The notes under the pieces were generated by a model. That model searched no databases. It saw nothing but the letters and a program-made list of their open reading frames with translations, and was not told the DNA's origin. Of a DNA stretch of 64,000 bases, positions 1 to 12,600 are shown piece after piece. Origin of the DNA: Tetrahymena thermophila SB210. Taxonomy: Eukaryota > Ciliophora > Oligohymenophorea > Hymenostomatida > Tetrahymenidae. The position numbers and the translations under genes are program-made. Position 1 is the stretch's first letter; each line of letters begins with the position of its first letter. Location: positions 496,001 through 560,000 of the forward strand of contig NW_002476559.1 of assembly GCF_000189635.1 (NCBI RefSeq), given 5' to 3'.

Positions 1-684
1 GCGATCTTCGTAATTTTCTATTTGATTAAAGATGTCCTTAAATTTTACTACTAGCTATGGTTAATTTTCATGTTAGCTAATGAATTTTTAGTATTATATA
101 ATTATTTTTTTTATTAAATCTATTTTAATATTCTTGTTTTTAATTTGTATCCAAATGTACTCAATCATTAAATCTATATCTTCTAAATTTTAATTTGTGT
201 CATCCAATTGTTATAAAACTACTTAGTAAGATTTTTCTAAAAATAATTTTAAGCTATCGCTTTTTTCCAATTTCAATTGCAAGTACAAATTTATCAAAGT
301 AGAAACTTTGATATTATTGTATATGAAATCAATTATTTTGCTTTTTTCATTAACTATTATTTTTTAAAAATTTGTCTATAAAAGTTTAAAATCTTAAGGC
401 ACATCAAATACTTCTACTAGTTCCTTCTGAGCTTTTTAGCGGAATACTGGATTTTAAATATATACTGATTAATAAGTGCCATCATCGGATACTAATTAGT
501 AAACATAGTTCTCAATTCTTTTGGAATACTAAATTTCAGTTTGATAAATATTCTTCTCGCACTCAGATTATTAAAGCTGAAAATCTTAGTTAGAGTAACC
601 ATCAATTCTCAAGAAGATTTTAAAGTTTATAGGCTAAGATGTTTCAAAAGATAAATAGAATTTAATTTTATTTCTCTCGCTCAT
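1..684 (-). CDS. 5' part of an unknown protein gene, cut by the window edge
   Basis: An open frame of 228 codons starts at ATG 684-682 and runs off the left edge. It is continuous only if TAA and TAG are read as Gln, and it uses both often. The first ~80 residues look beta-rich: a Phe/Tyr pattern near 9-12, and 'YVYQLVSDDG' near 57-66 followed by 'NPVFR' near 76. This faintly resembles a starch-binding (CBM20-like) N-terminus, but that is a guess. After about residue 110 the sequence becomes helical and Lys/Ile/Leu-rich. There is no signal peptide or membrane segment in the visible part. The next gene lies on the other strand, so the spacer holds divergent promoters. Family unknown. Confidence 0.6.
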
Positions 685-1661
685 TTATTATCACTCTAAA
701 GGCAACTAATTGACTTTCTAAAGTTATTTATTTATTTATTTATTATCAAATTTTATTTGATGATTTACTAATTTTTAATATCGCATCAAATATACTAATA
801 TCTTTTTTCCTATTCTGAAATATTAAATAATCACCAGTTCTAAATAAATGAATCTTAATCAATAATTTGTTTATCTATTTTTATATTAATCATTAAACGT
901 GTAAATGTTATTATTTAAATATTGAATAATTAGAATATTTAATTTTTCCCTTCAGCCATTGAATCAATTCATAATAGCAGTTTCTAATTTAATTATAATT
1001 TTAAAAATAAATAATAATATTTTAAAGTGTTCTTTTTAATAAAATAAAATATATATACCCATATGTGAATTTAATTTTTAGCTATCACCATTTAAAAATT
1101 TAAAAGCAATAAATTACTTAGGTTAACAAAATTTATGAATATATTCTTAAATGTAAATTTTAGAGAAAAATGAATATTAAGGTAAATTATTTTAATTTAT
1201 ATTTTTATTATTTAAATAAAATATTTATCATGGATAATTTATTATTCAAAATTAAATAGAATGTTACATTTATCTGATATCAATTTTTGTTAATAAAAAA
1301 ATTAGTTTATACTAGAAATTATTTTTATTTATAAAGAAGGTAGGAAGGAATAAAGGAAGGAAGGAAGGAAGGTAACTAATGAGGTAATAAAATTTTTTTT
1401 AACAAAAAAATACCGAATTAAGATTAGTTGATGAAATAAATACTTTTTGATAGATGCTTGAGAAAACAAATGATTTAGTTAGTAAATTCATATCAAAACT
1501 GATCAGAAGTATATTCAAAAAGATTTTTATTTCTTCTATATCTAATTCAATTCCTTCAAATTTGATATATTTGATCTTATTAAGCCTATTAAAAATACAT
1601 CAATTTTCTATTAAAATAAGAAAATATAAATATTTATTAATTTTACCTATTTATTTTGTAA
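685..1661. other. AT-rich spacer between divergent genes
   Basis: No gene seen. It holds AAAT runs near 722-745 and an imperfect GGAA/AAGG microsatellite at 1336-1372. An ATG at 1454 opens a frame that ends at the TGA at 1694-1696, but it overlaps the start of the next gene in another frame and has spacer-like composition. Confidence 0.6.
1336..1372. repeat. GGAA/AAGG microsatellite
   Basis: About nine imperfect 4-bp units of AAGG type upstream of the first PARP-like gene. It stands out because spacers here are otherwise almost G-free on this strand. Confidence 0.7.
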
Positions 1662-4518
1662 ATGGATTCTAATTAGGGATAGAATTAAGTATCTGAAGAT
1701 AAAAGCTTGTTTACTGTTATTGATAGATTTGCTCTAAACTTGGTCAAGTAAAATTTCTAAAGATAGATAGCAGAGATTGAAAACCAGTTTAAAGTTTCCA
1801 TTACTATAATTGAAGAATATGGTTAAGTTTTAATTAAGAGAACTAGTGATGAAGTTAGTACACCTGAATTGGAAAAAGAGTTGTTTTAATAAGTAGGCTA
1901 TAAAGTACTTGAGCTAACTATTATTCAATCTAGCAAACTCAAGGAAGGTAAGATTGATAGCAATAGTGAGTTTTATCTTAAAATTGAAAAGAATCTTAAA
2001 AAGAAATATGAAAGTTTGAACAGAAAGTAAGATTATGAAATCTCTTTATAGACTAATGATATTGATTAAAATTTCTCATCATCCAAGAAGTATAAACCTT
2101 TAGTCCTCAAGTCGTTGAATGTAAAATTTTTTTTTAAATTATAATTTCAATGTAAATTGACTTTAAATAATTATTTTGTTTAGATAAAAGGTAAATTTGT
2201 GGTAAAGATATGCAAGATAGAGTAGCCAGAAAACTTAAATTTCGATAAAATCGATGTTGTCGTACTAAATATGACAAAAACAGGTATATACCTTGACGAA
2301 TTCGGGTACTAGTTAGTTAAATCTAATAATCAATTGAACTTGCTACTTAAGTCTCTTAAGCAGCAAATTTAACATTCTGACTATATTGACGAAAAAGTAT
2401 TTTTAGTAGGCAGCAAAGTAAGTTTCTTTTTTAATGGTGAAATAACTCTTAAAAGCAATTTTATTTAATACTAAAAGAATATTAGTTTAATAATACAATT
2501 TGAAGACAATGAAGATGCCTGTATAAATCGTTTACTTTAAATACTTGATAAGCTCAAAGATTAGAAGTTCTAATAAAAAGGCAACTTACGTATTTTTATA
2601 GGGTGGAGACCTTGCTGTGGATAGAAATATTTTGAAACCCTTTACAAGTATTTGGAAAAATTAGATTCTAGTAAAACTTATCTTTAGTTTCCCACAGAAA
2701 TTTGCCTAGTGACTGATGAAGGATTGGAAAATCAAGTATTGCAAGTTGTTTAAACTGTTTAATTCAATTAAACTGTAAGCGGAAAAATAGAAATGAAAAA
2801 AGAAGTCTTATGGAATATAAATACTGAAAAATATCCAAGATTTGTTGATTAAAATGTATAATTACCAGGTATCGTTTTAGGAAAAGAGCTTACCGAAATG
2901 ATTGAAAAAGCAACTGAGCTAAAGCAAGAAGAGTTTTATTGTGCACTGAAGCTTGATGGGTAGGAAAAGTAATTTTTCTAAACTCCAAAGGAATTAGGTA
3001 TGAATCCTGAAATAGTAGATAGGTTAAAACTAAATTTAAAAGCATTAAAGGAAACTAACTTATCATAAAGCTGCACCAACTAAATTCTTAACCAGTGTGA
3101 CTTCGTAAAAGAATTCATTTTATAATTAAATTATTTTTATTTATTAATTTGTTTGTTTGTTAAAAAGTATTACTATCTCCACCCTTATGAAGAAGATTAC
3201 AAAATGTATCCAGAAGATGTGCAAAACGTCATAAGATCTTATGTAAAGTTAGGATTTTTTGAACTAAGATTGGAGAGAGACTCCTGCACGATGGATATAA
3301 TTACTCCAATTTTTAAGATAAACATTAAGTAGTTAACGATGCAATAGATTTAGGGGAATAAGAAATTGGTTTATTTGAAAAGATAAGAGAAATAAGTTTA
3401 AGTTATGAATACTGAATAGAAATAGGCATATGATGAGATTATGAAAATAAATGTGCTCTAATTTTTGTAGAGTGATCAAGCTGAAAAAGCCTAAGACTTA
3501 ACTTTGAAGTCGAAGCCTTATATTTATGTAAGGGCAAAACCTGAAACTTATGATGAAATAAGCTAATTTATAACTTAATTAAAACTAAATTCATTTGTTA
3601 CTCATCACATCAAAATAAACTAACAAAATTTAAACACAGTAGTAAAATAATATTTAGAATAAACTTCTCTGATAGAAAATGTAGAAATCAGCATTGTTGA
3701 CGATATCTTGCTGATATATGGCTTTAAAAAGACTTTGAATAGGATTTTACCAGCTTTGATGAGCAGTATGATTTATTCAAATTAATTAATCATTTATTTA
3801 TTTTAAACTTTTAAATTATTATTAAACAGAGGTTTGCGATAGCAAGTATGGCGAAGAATCTGTTTACGCAATTCCTTCATTTTGGGAACCTTAAAATAAT
3901 AACCATCTTTTATTCAGCCTCAGCTTGAACTCTGTAGAAGCAGTAAAATGTATAAATATGTTTAATCAAAGTATGTCAAATATTGTGAGAAAGGTGTACA
4001 GAATCCAAAATATGAATTTATGGAAAAACTATTAATTTGAAAAAGAAACTCTTCTTTAAAAAGGTAATGCAAGCGAAAGACTTCTTTTCCATGGACCAGG
4101 TGTTAACGTCAATCCAGAAACAATTTACACAGCTATCGAAGAAGGTTTTGATTTTAGGTAAAAATTATTTTTAGAAATATTTTATTTATTTTATTAACTT
4201 TTAATATAATAAAGAAATGACTCTATTTAAAATGGATAAATTTTTGGTAGAGGAGCTCATTTCCATGACTAAGCTAGTAAAGCAAACCAATATGCTTATA
4301 TAACAAGTGGTAAAAGATAAATAATTATTGCAAGTGTCCTTATTGGTAAAGCTTTCGAGACATCATCAAATGCTTCTTATACAAAGCCTCCAGTTATCAC
4401 TGAAGGAAAAGAATAAAGATATGACTCAGTCAAATCAAATAATTAAGAAGGCAATAATACTTATGCTGTTTACCACAACTCAAAGGCATATCCTTATTAC
4501 TTATTAGAATATGATTGA
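1662..4518 (+). CDS. WWE and PARP-domain protein, probably catalytically altered
   Basis: Exons 1662-2120, 2184-2417, 2478-3104, 3168-3765, 3830-4157 and 4215-4518 join in frame to 849 residues. A WWE domain (poly-ADP-ribose or iso-ADP-ribose reader) covers about 435-515; its C-terminal signature 'INIKQLTMQQIQGNKK' is clear. The PARP/ART fold covers about 640-849: 'VYRIQNMNLW' helix, 'LLFHGPG' with His727, 'EEGFDFR', 'GRGAHFHD' and 'YPYYLLEYD'. In active PARPs the triad is His-Tyr-Glu, or His-Tyr-Ile/Leu/Thr in mono-ART members. Here the Tyr is His764 and the third position is Tyr843, so ADP-ribosyl transfer may be lost. A middle region at about 280-360 carries a Cys-Cys-Gly motif shared with the next gene. 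Intron positions match the downstream paralogue, so the pair arose by tandem duplication. The start follows an AT-rich leader with no upstream in-frame Met. Confidence 0.85.
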
Positions 4519-5210
4519 ATAATATTTCAAAAATAAATTTATGTTATCTTTGCAAATTGAATTATAAATGATATTTTTTAATTATTTACAATATAATATA
4601 AATTTGTATAATAATATTTTACTTCTTAGAACTTGCATTTAATTTTAATAATAATATTTTTTTTTAAATAATTGTAAAAGAGATTTTAAAGAAAGCTAGA
4701 GTTTTTATTGATAATATTTTTTAATTTTTTTCTTTTATGTTTTTTAATGATCTATCATGTTTTATTTTATCAAATTTTTTAGATACATTTTTTCATTTTT
4801 TTATAAACTTACATTTTTTTTTTGAACTAGAAAAAAATTTATTTAAAAAGGATTTTTCTCACTATTTTTATCATTTAATTTTGAATGATATTTTATTCAA
4901 TAAAATACTTTATTTGATACTATTTAAATAGTATAGGAAAAATAAAGATATTGGTTTTTAATATTTGTCAAAAAACAAAAAAAGGGACTATGGTATAGAA
5001 AGAAAAGTGTTATCATTTGGTTATTGATAAATTCTTATTAGATTAATTCAAAAGAGGATATCATAAGAAATAAATTATTATTGTTTGTCTTGTGATCAGA
5101 AATTTTTTAAAGAAATTAGGATTAATAAAATATCAATCTAATTAATATAATAGTTGATATATCTTTAAAATATTAGAAAAGTATTTAGTTAAATATATCA
5201 GATTAAAAGA
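4519..5210. other. AT-rich spacer between tandem PARP-like genes
   Basis: Contains the 3' end of the upstream gene and the promoter of the next. A 64-codon standard-code frame at 4737-4931 is Phe/Leu-rich low-complexity sequence and is not considered a gene. Nothing else seen. Confidence 0.6.
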
Positions 5211-7867
5211 ATGGATAGCTCCCCTTTAAATATTTAGAGAGTTTCACAATAAATGTTTGAAATTGATGATCCTTTTATATTGATGATGATATAAAAAGAT
5301 AATCAGAAAGAAATTCAAAATTTAGAGTAAAAGTATCAAATTAAGATATAAATAAACTAGGGATATGGTCAAGTGCATATTTTACAATAAGAAGACAGTA
5401 TTGAAGAACATTTGGACTAGTCTATAGTTGATTCTATTGAAAAGCACTTTAATAATTTTGAAAAAGTTCAAAAAAAGAAAGTTACTGAGTAGTATGTAGA
5501 ATGCAATAGAGACTTTTACTTGAAGCTCAATAAAGTTCTTTAGAAATATCATACAAAATTATAATAATATCATTTAGATTTTATTGGAAATGAATCACAA
5601 TAAGATTATGATTAAAATAAAATATACTAACCCCTTGTCGTGAAAAGCATCCAAGTAAAACTTTTCTAATGATATCAATTAAAATAAATACCTTTTTAAC
5701 TATTCTTAAAAATAAAACCTTTATTTTAAAACCTTTCTATTTAATATTAAAGATTCAAGATAAATTCCTAATCTAAACTTGCAAGATCGAATAGCCAGAA
5801 TATCTAAATTTTGAAGAAATAGATGTATTAGTGTTAAACATGACACAATAAGGATTGTTTGTAGATGATTTTGGTTATCAATTAGTTAATTCGAATCCAG
5901 GTCTCAAATAGCTTATCAAATAGTTGAAATAGTAAATTAAGACATCCAACTTTATTGATGAGCATGTCTTTTACCAAGGAAAAAAAGTAACTTTTTAGAC
6001 AAAAATATGTTTATGTGTGTATGTGTTTAAGGTTTAGTTTGTTTCAATTTTATTAAATATAAATAGGCAATAAGTCTACTTATACAATTACAAGAGGACG
6101 AAAAGGTGTGCATTGATAACTTGCAAGTAATTCTTAACAAATTGAAAGAATAGAAATATAAATAAAAGGGGCATTTAAGAATTTCTGTTGCTATAAGAGA
6201 ATGCTGTGGAAAGAAATATGTTGAAGCTTTTGGCTCCTACATAAAATAAGCGATTAAGCAAAAATCATATTTGAATTTTCCATCAGAAATAAATTTTATT
6301 GTGAACGAAAGAAATGAAAATTTAATTTCTTAGTAGTTAGATAATTTAAAAAAGATAGAGTTAAATGAAAAAGAAAAGCTCGGTCTCCTCTCTTTATTTA
6401 CTTCAAAATCCAAAAAAAGCCAAAAAGAAGATAAAATGTGGGTTGAAGAAAGCATTTAATCTTCTCTTCTTCGTATTCAAGGTAAAGGCACAGAAGTTGA
6501 AGAAATAGTGAAAATTTTTAAAAAGCTTTAGTAAGATTGTTTTATCAGATTTGAATTACCTTTAAACAACGGAAGCCTTACTGAAGAGCTTGTTAAATAT
6601 TTATAAGAAATAGCTATTAAATAAACAATGAGCATAGAAATCAGTGAAAAAAGTGTTAGCATATATGCTTACAAAAAGACTATCAACAAATTTCTACCAA
6701 TCATAGCTAACTGTAATTAAATTCTTATTTAAAATCATTTTTGTACCTAACTTTATTATTAAATAATCTAACTTTAAAAGAAATCAGAGGAAGCTAAACG
6801 ATGCTAAGAATTTAGTGCTAAGTACCTCCAAACTGGTCTAACTAAAGAGAGAATCTTTTGCTTGTAAACCTTGATCTTTCAAGTCCTGAAGCCATGGATT
6901 GTATAACAGCAATGAAAAAAACATTGCCTAATTCAAAAGTAAGCAGGATACAAAGAGTATAGAATATAAAATTATGGAGAAATTATATGTATGAAAAATA
7001 AAAACTTGTTTAGAAAGGAAATGCAAAAGAACTACTCTTGTTTCATGGTACAAGAAATAATAAACCTGAAATGATATATAATGGAACAGAAGAAGGGTTT
7101 GATTTTAGGTAATTTACTAATTTATTAATTAATTGATTGATTTCTTTGTGAGTTAATAATTCAAATTATAATAGCATAAGATAAAATGAAATTTAACAAA
7201 GCAATAATTTTGCTAAAAAAAGACAAATTTATTTAAAAAAAGATCAAAATTCTACATTAAATAACAATCAATTTGCAGATATCTACATAAGTTAAATCTT
7301 TATCTCCCATTTTCAGGATAGTTATTCATCTATTTACTCAATATAAAACATCAACTTTTATAAATAAGATGATAAAAAAAAATAATTTTATTTTCAAATT
7401 TAATTTTGAAGCTGTGTTTTTACATTTTAATTCTTTTTAAACCAGAATTTTTAGACATCTTTTAAAACTGTAAATAGATAGGATGATTATTATACTGTAA
7501 TAAGGATTTATATTAATTAGCTGACATAGATCTTTAGAAATTGAAATTAAAAAAGTATATTTTTTTATAAAAAAGACTAAGTGCTCACGGTATGTATGGT
7601 AGAGGTACTTATTTTCATGAAATGGCATCTTATTCTGATGGATACGCTTATCATGATGGATCCAAAAAAGTCTTCTTTCTTGCTTAAGTCCTAGTAGGCA
7701 ATTACTATGTTGGTGGAAGTAGCGGCTATGTTTCTCCTCCAATTATCCCAGGTACAAACGGATTAAGATATGATTCAATTAGATCGAATTATAATGAAGG
7801 ATAGAACATGTTTATCATTTATCATAATTCAAAAGCATATCCTACTTATCTTATTGATTATAATTGA
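5211..7867 (+). CDS. PARP-domain mono-ADP-ribosyltransferase-like protein
   Basis: Exons 5211-5654, 5753-5986, 6067-6712, 6781-7108 and 7576-7867 give 647 residues. It is the tandem paralogue of the gene at 1662-4518: the N-terminal region, the 'CKIEQPE' segment and the Cys-Cys-Gly region all align, and introns sit at equivalent sites. The PARP fold fills about 460-647, with 'VSRIQRVQNIKLWRNY', 'LLLFHGTRN' (His530), 'GTEEGFDFR', 'GRGTYFHE' (Tyr563), 'VLVGNYYVGG' and 'YPTYLIDY'. The triad is therefore His-Tyr-Thr, as in mono-ADP-ribosylating or inactive PARPs that lack the Glu needed for polymer elongation. No WWE domain is visible, unlike its neighbour. The last intron (7109-7575, 467 nt) is much longer than the others and sits between the two halves of the catalytic domain, at the same place as the 57-nt intron of the upstream gene. 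Confidence 0.87.
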
Positions 7868-9676
7868 CTTTTTAATTTTTCTATCTCATAATCTGTCATA
7901 GGTTAAATAAAGAGAATTAATTAATCTGTAATAATTTTTTTAATTTGTGTTTATATTTTTGAAAGAGTGAATGAAAAATATGCGCTTTTGGTGATAAATA
8001 AAAAAGAAAACATGTAACTTTAAAATCATCAAAGTTAATAAAAGTTTGTATCTTAACGACTAAAATTATTAATTTTACTTACTTTTTGAATATCTTTTTT
8101 TTTTTTAATTTAATATAATAAACTAAAATTTGTATTTGGCATTGAACCATTGTAATGAAGTTAGAGACAAAAATTAGTTAATGTGTTTTTAAATTATAAA
8201 AAATGGAGTTGTGAAAAAATATGTAGCATGCCGAGCCTTTTTATATGTAATCTAAATTATTTTAGAAATGTCTTAGCTTTAATTAAGTTAAGCAACCTTT
8301 AATTTACAAATGGGTCCTTTTTATTATTTTCTTCCCAAAATTTAAAAGATCTCTTTTATTTTAAATAATCAATAAGGAATTTAATAAACAAATTTATAAA
8401 ATCACCAAATTGTTATTTACATCACACTTAATGCAATAATTAAAAAAACTTGTGGAAAAGTACGTTCATTCTTCAAGATTTTATCTTATCCATCTAAATC
8501 TCAAAACTTACCTACCTACCTACCTCTATTTGATTTTGCGAAACAAATATAAACACATCATACTTTTGCAATTTAATTCTTGAATGAATTCATAATAATT
8601 TTGAATAGCTAGCTTAAAATAGGTCAACATAAAATTTAAAAATGATTTTTAATTAAATTTTAATATTTTGCAAAGAAAGATATTATTTACGTAAATCACT
8701 TTTAAATTCTAAGAAATTATTGCGTTTTTGTTTAAAAAATATAATAGAAGATAGCTGAAAGATACAAATAATTAGATTAAATTAGTAGCTTTTTTAAATT
8801 AGAAATATTATTATTTGTTTTTCTTTTTGAATAAAATGGATCATTATTATAAAATATTACTTTTATCCTAAGATACTTTTTAAGTGATATAAATTATATT
8901 TTTATCCATCTTTTCGAAAAGAAGTTCTAATTAACTTCAAAAAAATGTTAAGAGCTTAATCTACCTCCTAAAAAAGAAATTAATAAATTTATCACTCAAA
9001 ATCATGATCAGTTAATACGTATCTTTTTTTGATTTTTTTAATGATTTTTAAATTTTTTAGAGTTATTTGAATTACAGACAACGTAGTTTTTCACATATTA
9101 TGCAAACAGAAAATTAATATTTTCTTAAAATTTTGATTGATATCTAAAAAACCATTTGAAAGATTTCTTAATTTCGCTGAGGCTAGTCTATTTTTAAATT
9201 ACATTATGTATTTTTTTTCCTTTTTTTCAAAAGTCTACAAATTAGTAATAATAAAAATATAAATTGTTGTTTGTTTGATTTTAAGTATAATACGAGTATT
9301 ATTTAAATATGTAGACTTTCGTCATTGCTAAGTGATTAGGAAGAAATAGTTTTGCTTGATAAAATGATATAAAATAGTATTTTTAAATTGTGGCTTTTTT
9401 GATTAATTGACACTATATGGAAGGAAGATAGTTTGTTTGTTTATTTATTTTATATTTTCCTTTCTTCAAAATATTTTTAAATTTGTAATTTGCTTGAAAA
9501 TTTACCATTCGTTTTTATTAACATCTATTTGTTTGTCACATAGTCCAAACCAAAAACAAAAAAAAAGAGAATAATAAAATTTTAGGTCATATAAATTTGT
9601 AAATTAATTAATTTGATATTTATAAAATAATAAATTTAATTTCATATAAAAATAAATAAGTAGTAAAAAGTAAGAT
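7868..9676. other. AT-rich spacer
   Basis: About 1.8 kb without a convincing open frame on either strand. It includes an ACCT repeat at 8510-8525. A less AT-rich patch near 8215-8260 was examined, but no known RNA gene could be recognised. Confidence 0.55.
8510..8525. repeat. ACCT tetranucleotide repeat
   Basis: Four perfect units of a C-containing 4-bp repeat inside an otherwise A/T-rich spacer. Confidence 0.75.
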
Positions 9677-12600
9677 ATGTAGATACCAGATCCTCAAAAT
9701 ATCATTCAAAATCCAAACCTAAATTTATTAATAAATCCTGATTTGGAGGGTGGATAAAATGAAATAAGAGTGATGTCTGTTGCACCAGACTTCATGATTC
9801 AAAGGGACGTTAACAATCTTCTTAAGCCTTTAAATGTTTTACTTACTACTTCTTTTGTAAATGGTAAACCAAGTAAGGTAAAACCGATTACAATATTCGA
9901 TAGATTTGAAGAACCTGAGCTTTAAACAAGAATAGAAAATGATAAGGAAATATTTTACTACAAAGAGTTCGATGAAAAAAACGGCTACAAACCTAAGTAA
10001 AACAATATTTATTTTATTATCAAAAGCAAGCATCTAAAATGATTAATAAATATCTATCTATCTATCAATCAATCAGTTTATTTATTTATTCTTTATATTT
10101 TAAATTATACATTCAAAAAAAAAAATGAATTTTAATTAAAGAGTTTATTATAGATAACAAACAAACAGACAATCAATCAATTTTTTGTTTTTTTCAAGAT
10201 TTGAAAATAAATAAATAATTCTTATAAAGTCACCAAATATTTAAATTTAATATAGGATTAAGTTAATTGATGATTACACAAACTAGCCATATGTAAGGAG
10301 AAATTTGCGTAACTTTGAGAACAATGATGGATTGGGGTATTTGTACTCTAAATACAAGCGCATAGATCTAAAACACAGAGAATAAAATTTAAAAATAGAA
10401 ACAATATAGATGCTAATCTGTGTCACAATGTACGGCGAACCAAAAGATTTCTTAGTGAATACTCTAAGAGGAATACATGCAAACTTATAGCATTTTGAAA
10501 AAATGGGAATTTCAAGTAAATAAATAGTTGTAGTCATTTTTTAAGATGGTATCATGAAAATGAAAGAGGAAATGGTGGATTACTTTTCTGAACTAGACAT
10601 CTTACAAAATAGAGAGTTAGCGCTTGTAAGAAGAAGATAAATTATTAAACAGCAAATTGATTTTTTAAAGAGAGAGAAAAAGTAATCAGTCTTAGACCAC
10701 AACGATGGACTTCCAAACACAATTCCTAAATAAATAGCCCTTCTTTATTAAGATTTTATTAAATTTAAAGGCTAGAAAGGAGATTTGCCTACTTTTTCAG
10801 TTTTTAAACACTTGAATGCTAAAAAGTTATCTTCACACCTATGGTTTTTTGAAGGCTTTTGTCGTTAATTCTAGCCTAAATATTGTGCTTTAGTTGATGT
10901 TGGAACAATAGTATTTTATTTATTAATTGTTTCTTTTTATTTTATTTAGATTTATTTTTATTTTATATACAGCCTGATCAACTTGGTCTAGTTAATATGT
11001 TTAAGGCTCTTGAAGCAGATATCAGTATTGGTGGTGTATGCGGATTTATGGGTTTAAAATCTCCTAAAGAAAATGAATAAGACGAATCATAGAGATAATA
11101 ATTAAATAATAAGATAGATAATTTAAAAAACGAGCTAAAATAAGATCATCCATGGATAAAAGAAGATGAACAAAAAGAATCAGATCAAAAAAAGGCAAAC
11201 GAATTATTAAGGGAATAATAGACAACACATGAGAATAAATTTATAGCTTCAAATGTATAGTAAGTTGAATAGGCTTCAAAAAGAGAAAAAGAAGTTGACT
11301 GCAATTTAATGATTATATTCAATGTTTTCTTCCTAATTGGACTATTAATTTCAGCTATTTATAACGGCTGTTTATACATTATAAATAAATTATTTTAGCT
11401 AATTGCTTATATATTCAGATTCTTTTTAAATCTTGCATCTCTTCCTCAAGCTTAGAATTATGAATATACCACTGCACATATGATAGATAAGAATTTCGAA
11501 TCTTGCTTAGGTTTCTTACATGTCCTGCCAGGTGCTTGGTCTGCTTATAGGTAATATTGATTCATCACTTACCATTTTTAAGCTAAGTAGATATTTTAAT
11601 TAATAAATAGATACAAAGCCTTGAATCTTACTAAGGAGCATAGAGAAAACCTTATCTAAAAGAGATATCTCAAATAAATTTTAAATAAAAATTTATTATC
11701 AAATACGATTCAAGAGCTTAACATGTTTTTGGCTGAAGATAGAATTTTGTGTTTAGGTATTTTTTGCCAAGTAGAATCAAGTTACAAGTAATTTATTTGC
11801 TTTCTTTCTTTCTTTTCTTATTTGGCTATTTTAATTAATTTGTTTTTTATTAAATTAATTATTTATTATTAAATAAAAATAGATTGAAGTTTATTCCTGA
11901 TGCTAAGGCATTCACTGACCCAGTAGACACATTTGAGGACTTTTTAAATTAAAGAAGAAGATGGATCAATAGTTCTTGGTTTGCTTTGGAATATGTACTT
12001 TAGAATTATGAATATCATATAGAAGAGAGTAGCCACTCATTCATAATGAAGAATTTTATTTTCCCAATGAATATGTTATTTGCTAAAATTGGAAAATTTA
12101 ACACTTATTTCATTCCTGCCTTTTATTTATTTGTTGCCATATTGTGTAGTTTCTAATTTTTGAAACCAACTACAACAATTGCCTACAAGTAAATCAATAA
12201 TTTAGCTTAATTCTAAGATAACTCTAATATCTCCTGCCACTAAAATGATGATGATAATTTGAATATATGCTCAAATACTTTTACTGGAAATACTTGCTAT
12301 ATCCAATGTAATAACTATTAAGTACCAAAGTAAAATAAATTAAATTTTTAACATATAATTTCTTCTTTTTTCAATTTATTTAAAGAAAAAGAAAGAAAGA
12401 AATTCATTTTTAATCTAATTTCTAGAATCATTTTAATTTACAATTTTTTATAAATTAATAAATAAATAAGTATCTTCTTTGCTTTTCTTAATTTTATACC
12501 TGCTATTTTTGTAGTGCTAATAATCATGATTTTATTTGCCAGTTTGACATTTAAGCCAAAGGTTGTAGAAATCACCCCTAAAGAAGAAGATGAATACAAT

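Noticed and set aside
1454-1672. 72-codon plus-strand frame
   Set aside because: Low-complexity Ile/Leu/Lys sequence overlapping the start of the first PARP-like gene in another frame; no family resemblance.
4737-4931. 64-codon Phe/Leu-rich plus-strand frame
   Set aside because: Pure AT-rich spacer; its composition explains the Phe and Leu.
7437-7742. 101-codon minus-strand frame across the second PARP gene
   Set aside because: Antisense of the catalytic exon plus intron; the sense strand carries clear PARP motifs.
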